This document shows, in pieces, positions 60,510 to 64,000 of a stretch of DNA of 64,000 nucleotides. The position numbers were made by a program, and so were the translations under genes. Source of the DNA: Pseudomonas parafulva (GTDB taxonomy: Bacteria > Pseudomonadota > Gammaproteobacteria > Pseudomonadales > Pseudomonadaceae). The stretch is from contig NZ_CP009747.1 in NCBI RefSeq assembly GCF_000800255.1, positions 4,650,001 through 4,714,000 on the forward strand. Direction: 5' to 3'. How positions within the stretch are numbered: the first letter of the stretch is position 1; every line of letters starts with the position of its first letter. The notes below the pieces were generated by a model. That model made no database searches and was not told where the DNA came from. It worked only from the letters and a program-made list of their open reading frames with translations.

Positions 60510-61052
60510 TCAGCCGCGTGGGCAGAGGCTTGCGGTGGCGCGGATCAGCATGAGGCGGCGAGTGGCATCGCTGGAGCGCAGGCCGATGGCCTTGGCCAGT
60601 GCGTGCTCGCAGTGCGCGGGCCGGTGGCGGTCGAAACGCGCCAGGCGATCAAGCATCTGCGCCTGCAACAGGTCCAGTTGTGGGCGAATCTCACGGGTGA
60701 GGTCCAGGCGTGGAATGTCTGGCGCGGCTTCCACCAGGCTCCACTGGCTGAGCAGATGGTACTGGCGCAGCTTGTCGGCCTCGATCTGATCGCTGAAGAA
60801 CAGGGTCGCGCGTTGCGGGCTGACCTTATAGCTCGATGCGGCCTTGCGCACTCTTTCCAGCACCTGCTGCTCGCGAGCGCTGTCCTGCACCGGCTGGCCG
60901 CTGTCCCACTTGTGCAGGGCCACGGCGTCGGCGATGGCCAGACGCTGCTCGATGCTGTCGAGCAGGGCCTCGAAGGTGGGGTCGGGATCCGGGGCTTTCA
61001 GGCAGCCGGTGAGGGCGAGGATGCACAACAGGCAGAGCGGGGTGAGGCGCAT
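60510..61052 (-). CDS. Periplasmic chorismate mutase (AroQ-gamma), lipoprotein form
   Basis: Converts chorismate to prephenate outside the cytoplasm. The 180-aa precursor starts at ATG 61052 with AAGGAG upstream. It has a lipoprotein signal (LTPLCLLCILALTGC) and then the AroQ helix bundle: LLDSIEQRLAIADAVALHKWDSGQPVQDSAREQQVLERVRKAA, with the Arg, Lys and Asp-x-x-Arg-Glu positions of the active site, and LFFSDQIEADKLRQYHLLSQW. Secreted AroQ enzymes are usually soluble; a lipobox is less common. It sits between glnA and ntrB in the same orientation but behind the glnA terminator. Confidence 0.85.
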   Translation of the reverse strand: MRLTPLCLLCILALTGCLKAPDPDPTFEALLDSIEQRLAIADAVALHKWDSGQPVQDSAREQQVLERVRKAASSYKVSPQRATLFFSDQIEADKLRQYHLLSQWSLVEAAPDIPRLDLTREIRPQLDLLQAQMLDRLARFDRHRPAHCEHALAKAIGLRSSDATRRLMLIRATASLCPRG

Positions 61053-61143
61053 GGCGATCTCCTTGAAATGGGAGACCTGAGTGTGGCCAATGCCCTTTTG
61101 TGTACCAGTAGGACGCGTCCGAACCGCGTGACCGTAAAAATAC

Positions 61144-61169
61144 AAACGGCTTCCCGAGGGAAGCCGTTT
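61144..61169 (-). terminator. Rho-independent terminator of glnA
   Basis: AAACGGCTTCCC / GGGAAGCCGTTT stem; on the minus strand followed by GTATTTTTA. Confidence 0.88.
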
Positions 61170-61202
61170 GGGTTGATCGCTACGGCGCAAGCGCCGCAGT
61201 CA

Positions 61203-62609
61203 TCAGACGCTGTAGTACAGGTCGTATTCCAGCGGGTGAACGAAGGTGCGCACCTTGATCTCTTCTTCGGACTTCAGCTCGATGTAGGCATCGATGAAGT
61301 CGTCGGAGAACACGCCGCCTTTGGTCAGGAAGGCACGGCCCTTGTCCAGCTCTTCCAGGGCTTCTTTCAAGCTACCGCAGACCTGCGGGATTTCCTTGGC
61401 CTCTTCAGGCGGCAGGTCGTACAGGTTCTTGTCGGCGGCATCGCCTGGGTGGATCTTGTTCTGGATACCGTCCAGGCCGGCCATCAGCAGGGCGGCGAAG
61501 CACAGGTACGGGTTGGCGGCCGGGTCCGGGAAGCGCGCTTCGATGCGGCGAGCTTTCGGGCTGGACACGTAAGGAATACGGATCGAGGCCGAACGGTTGC
61601 GGGCCGAGTAGGCCAGCATGACCGGCGCTTCGAAGCCAGGCACCAGACGCTTGTAGGAGTTGGTGGCCGGGTTGGTGAAGCCGTTCAGGGCCTTACCGTG
61701 CTTGATGATGCCGCCGATGAAGTACAGGGCGGTGTCGGACAGGCCGGCATAGCCTTCGCCGGAGAAGGTGTTCTTGCCGTCTTTGGAGATCGACATGTGC
61801 ACGTGCATGCCCGAGCCGTTGTCGCCGTACAGAGGCTTGGGCATGAAGGTGGCGGTCTTGCCGTAGGCATCGGCCACGTTGTGCACGCAGTACTTCAGGG
61901 TCTGAACTTCGTCAGCCTTGGTGACCAGGGTGTTGAACTTCACGCCGATTTCGTTCTGACCGGCGGTGGCCACTTCGTGGTGGTGCACTTCGACGACCAG
62001 GCCCATTTCTTCCATGGCGTTGCACATGGCGGTACGGATTTCGTGGTCGTGGTCGCACGGCGGAACCGGGAAGTAGCCGCCTTTGACGGCCGGGCGGTGG
62101 CCCTTGTTGCCGCCTTCGACGTCCTGGTCGGTCATCCAGGAGCCTTGCTCGGAGTAGATCTTGAACATCGAGCCGGAGATGTCCGACTTGAACTTGACCT
62201 GGTCGAAGATGAAGAACTCAGGCTCAGGGCCGACGAATACGGTGTCACCGATACCGGTGGACTTCAGGAACTCTTCGGCGCGCTTGGCGATGGCGCGTGG
62301 GTCGCGGTCGTAGCCTTGCATGGTGGAAGGTTCGATGACGTCGCAGACCAGGATCAGGGTCGGCTCTTCGGTGAACGGGTCGAGCACGGCGGACGAATCG
62401 TCCGGCAGCAGGATCATGTCGGAGGCTTCGATGCCTTTCCAGCCTTCGATGGAGGAGCCGTCGAACATCTTGCCGGCTTCGAAGAACTCATCATCCAGCG
62501 CATCGCGAGCCGGCATGGTGACGTGGTGCTGTTTGCCTTTGGTGTCCGTGAAACGCAGATCAATCCACTTGACGTCATGATCTTTGATGAGTTGAACCGA
62601 CTTCGACAT
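61203..62609 (-). CDS. glnA: Glutamine synthetase type I
   Basis: Dodecameric cytoplasmic enzyme: glutamate + NH3 + ATP to glutamine. The 468-aa product begins [33 protein letters not shown], contains [12 protein letters not shown], the ATP-site [10 protein letters not shown] and [27 protein letters not shown], and has the adenylylation site Tyr397 in NLYDLPPEE, so activity is tuned by GlnE/PII. Upstream are an RpoN promoter and NtrC sites. Part of the glnA...ntrB-ntrC nitrogen cluster. Confidence 0.98.
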   Translation of the reverse strand: MSKSVQLIKDHDVKWIDLRFTDTKGKQHHVTMPARDALDDEFFEAGKMFDGSSIEGWKGIEASDMILLPDDSSAVLDPFTEEPTLILVCDVIEPSTMQGYDRDPRAIAKRAEEFLKSTGIGDTVFVGPEPEFFIFDQVKFKSDISGSMFKIYSEQGSWMTDQDVEGGNKGHRPAVKGGYFPVPPCDHDHEIRTAMCNAMEEMGLVVEVHHHEVATAGQNEIGVKFNTLVTKADEVQTLKYCVHNVADAYGKTATFMPKPLYGDNGSGMHVHMSISKDGKNTFSGEGYAGLSDTALYFIGGIIKHGKALNGFTNPATNSYKRLVPGFEAPVMLAYSARNRSASIRIPYVSSPKARRIEARFPDPAANPYLCFAALLMAGLDGIQNKIHPGDAADKNLYDLPPEEAKEIPQVCGSLKEALEELDKGRAFLTKGGVFSDDFIDAYIELKSEEEIKVRTFVHPLEYDLYYSV

Positions 62610-62709
62610 GTTGTCCTCCGGATGGTCTAGAGCGCGGTAGGCCGCTGCCCTGGAAAAAGGGTGTCGCCGGGCGCGGATAGTCGGCCAAGCTTACCTGCAT
62701 CACAAGGGA

Positions 62710-62724
62710 GCAAATTGTATGCCA
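62710..62724 (-). promoter_or_regulatory. glnA: Sigma-54 promoter of glnA
   Basis: Minus-strand TGGCATACAATTTGC: -24 GG and -12 GC with exact spacing. Start near 62699, leader about 90 nt. Confidence 0.8.
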
Positions 62725-62778
62725 GTGCCCGAAAATGGCTAGGGCGGGATAAAAGGCGGCGTCCATAGGCATCTAAGG

Positions 62779-62844
62779 GCACCCTGCAACGGCGATATGC
62801 ACCTAAAAAAGGCGTCATTCGCTGGCAATGCACTGATATGGTGC
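62779..62844. promoter_or_regulatory. NtrC enhancer sites upstream of glnA
   Basis: Strong site GCACTGATATGGTGC (62830-62844) fits GCACY-N5-RGTGC fully. Two weaker half-site matches lie at 62799-62813 (GCACCTAAAAAAGGC) and 62779-62793 (GCACCCTGCAACGGC). They lie about 55-135 bases upstream of the RpoN promoter. Confidence 0.7.
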
Positions 62845-62959
62845 GTAGGTGGGGCAGGCGTGCTTTGTTTGAGGGCTGCGGCGATTCATCAGCCATCAGG
62901 CCGCTAAAAGCACTGTCAGACCGCCACGCGGCACCTATCTGTAAACCTCTGATCAAAAG

Positions 62960-62991
62960 TTGCTCAAATCTCTACCTGTTTCCGCTATAAT
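62960..62991 (+). promoter_or_regulatory. thiI: Candidate thiI promoter
   Basis: Perfect TATAAT at 62986-62991. The best -35 is TTGCTC at 62960-62965 with a long 20-base gap, so the -10 carries most of the support. Start about 40 nt before the thiI ATG. Confidence 0.45.
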
Positions 62992-63036
62992 TCGCGCCCC
63001 TCATTTTCGGCAGGCTCCGCGCGCGCTGTTAACCCA

Positions 63037-64000
63037 ATGAAACTTATCGTCAAAGTCTTCCCAGAGATCACCATCAAGAGCCGGCCAGTGCGCAAGCGCT
63101 TCATCCGCCAGCTCGGCAAGAACATCCGCAACGTGCTCAAGGATCTGGATCCGGAGCTCGTGGTCAACGGTGTCTGGGACAATCTCGAAGTGGTCACCCG
63201 CCTCGAGGACGAGAAGATTCAGCGCGAGATGATCGAGCGCCTGACCTGCACCCCGGGGATCACCCACTTCCTGCAAGTGCAGGAGTATCCGCTGGGCGAC
63301 TTCGACGACATCGTCGAAAAATGCAGGCAGCACTACGGTCATCTGCTGGCCGGCAAACGCTTCTCCGTGCGCTGCAAGCGCGGCGGTCACCACGATTTCA
63401 CCTCGATGGACGTCGACCGCTACGTCGGTAGCCAGTTGCGCCAGCAGTGCGGCGCCGCCGGTATCGACCTCAAGCGTCCGGAAGTAGTGGTGCGCCTGGA
63501 GATCCGCGACCAGCGCCTGTTCGTCATCCACAGTCAGCACGACGGTATCGGCGGCTACCCGCTGGGCGCGCTGGAGCAGACGCTGGTGCTGATGTCCGGT
63601 GGCTTCGACTCCACCGTGGCGGCCTACCAGATGATGCGCCGCGGCCTGATGACCCATTTCTGCTTCTTCAACCTCGGCGGTCGCGCCCACGAGCTGGGGG
63701 TGATGGAAGTCGCTCACTTCCTGTGGAAGAAGTACGGCAGCAGCCAGCGCGTGCTGTTCATCAGCGTGCCGTTCGAAGAAGTGGTCGGCGAGATCCTCGG
63801 CAAGGTCGACAACAGCTACATGGGCGTCACTCTCAAGCGCATGATGCTGCGCGCCGCCGCGCGCATGGCCGAGCGTTTGCAGATCGATGCCCTGGTCACC
63901 GGCGAGGCGATTTCCCAGGTGTCGAGCCAGACCCTGCCGAACCTGGCGATCATCGACTCGGCCACCGACAAGCTGGTGCTGCGCCCGCTGTTGGCCAGCC
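63037..64000 (+). CDS. thiI: ThiI, tRNA 4-thiouridine synthase (cut by window edge)
   Basis: Makes 4-thiouridine at tRNA position 8 and supplies sulfur for thiazole synthesis. The 321 residues present ([34 protein letters not shown]) cover the ferredoxin-like and THUMP domains ([41 protein letters not shown]) and the adenylating domain with the PP-loop SGGFDST (~188-194) and [15 protein letters not shown]. The C-terminal rhodanese-like domain, if present, lies beyond the edge. Divergent from glnA. Confidence 0.97.
   Translation, partial: MKLIVKVFPEITIKSRPVRKRFIRQLGKNIRNVLKDLDPELVVNGVWDNLEVVTRLEDEKIQREMIERLTCTPGITHFLQVQEYPLGDFDDIVEKCRQHYGHLLAGKRFSVRCKRGGHHDFTSMDVDRYVGSQLRQQCGAAGIDLKRPEVVVRLEIRDQRLFVIHSQHDGIGGYPLGALEQTLVLMSGGFDSTVAAYQMMRRGLMTHFCFFNLGGRAHELGVMEVAHFLWKKYGSSQRVLFISVPFEEVVGEILGKVDNSYMGVTLKRMMLRAAARMAERLQIDALVTGEAISQVSSQTLPNLAIIDSATDKLVLRPLLAS

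Larger units (their letters stand above)
62610..63036. other. Divergent glnA/thiI control region
   Basis: 427 bases with no gene. It holds the glnA RpoN promoter, three NtrC-type sites and the thiI promoter. Confidence 0.7.

Overview
The window looks like chromosome of a fluorescent Pseudomonas, most likely of the P. putida group. It is GC-rich, has a glnA-ntrBC-thiI neighbourhood, OprD-type porins, TonB siderophore receptors and putida-style REP palindromes. This assignment rests on gene content and style only; no database search was run.

Layout. At 1-2.6 kb, the start of a TonB-dependent siderophore receptor (cut by the left edge, Fur-box-like site upstream) is divergent from an OprD-family porin. 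At 2.7-38.6 kb lies a complete H1-like type VI secretion system (T6SS) in two divergent operons around an AT-rich promoter region near 21.1 kb. The leftward operon reads tssA-tssB-tssC-hcp-lipoprotein-tssE-tssF-tssG-clpV-vgrG-eagR-rhs-immunity. The rightward operon reads tagH(fha)-tssJ-tssK-tssL-tssM-tagF-pppA-ppkA-tagT-tagS-tagR-tagQ. All 13 core subunits are present, with PAAR fused to the Rhs protein, together with the full threonine-phosphorylation control pathway (TagQRST, PpkA, PppA, Fha, TagF). The Rhs cargo has a prePAAR motif, transmembrane helices matched to an EagR chaperone, and a C-terminal HNH-type nuclease. It is followed by a predicted ankyrin-SUFU immunity protein.

Directly after tagQ (38.7-41.3 kb) is the most unusual part. 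A 300-aa protein with a hydrophobic middle region (candidate membrane-acting effector) is followed by three paralogous ~150-aa multi-pass membrane proteins (candidate immunity array). A 77-aa chimera of the tagQ 5' end and the effector 3' end is embedded between them. The DNA similarities indicate a tandem duplication with an internal deletion.

At 41.3-45.8 kb are a histidine kinase and response regulator divergent from a second TonB-dependent siderophore receptor, an arrangement like PfeRS/PfeA. At 45.9-48.9 kb is a small decayed island carrying hipBA and an integrase fragment. It is bounded by tRNA-Thr(TGT) and an imperfect copy of the tRNA 3' end. At 49-56 kb are a small lipoprotein, a methyltransferase, a four-gene polar amino acid ABC transporter and a GabP-type permease with a sigma-54-like promoter. 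At 56-64 kb are a possible 44-aa gene, trmL, a single-pass membrane protein, three tandem ~60-bp hairpin repeats, a REP pair, ntrC, ntrB, a periplasmic chorismate mutase lipoprotein, glnA (sigma-54 promoter plus NtrC sites) and the start of thiI.

How they work together: the T6SS core fires Hcp/VgrG/PAAR-Rhs, ClpV recycles the sheath, and TagQRST-PpkA/PppA-Fha plus TagF gate firing. Two effector-immunity loci sit at the two ends of the system. The right side is nitrogen metabolism controlled by NtrBC and RpoN.
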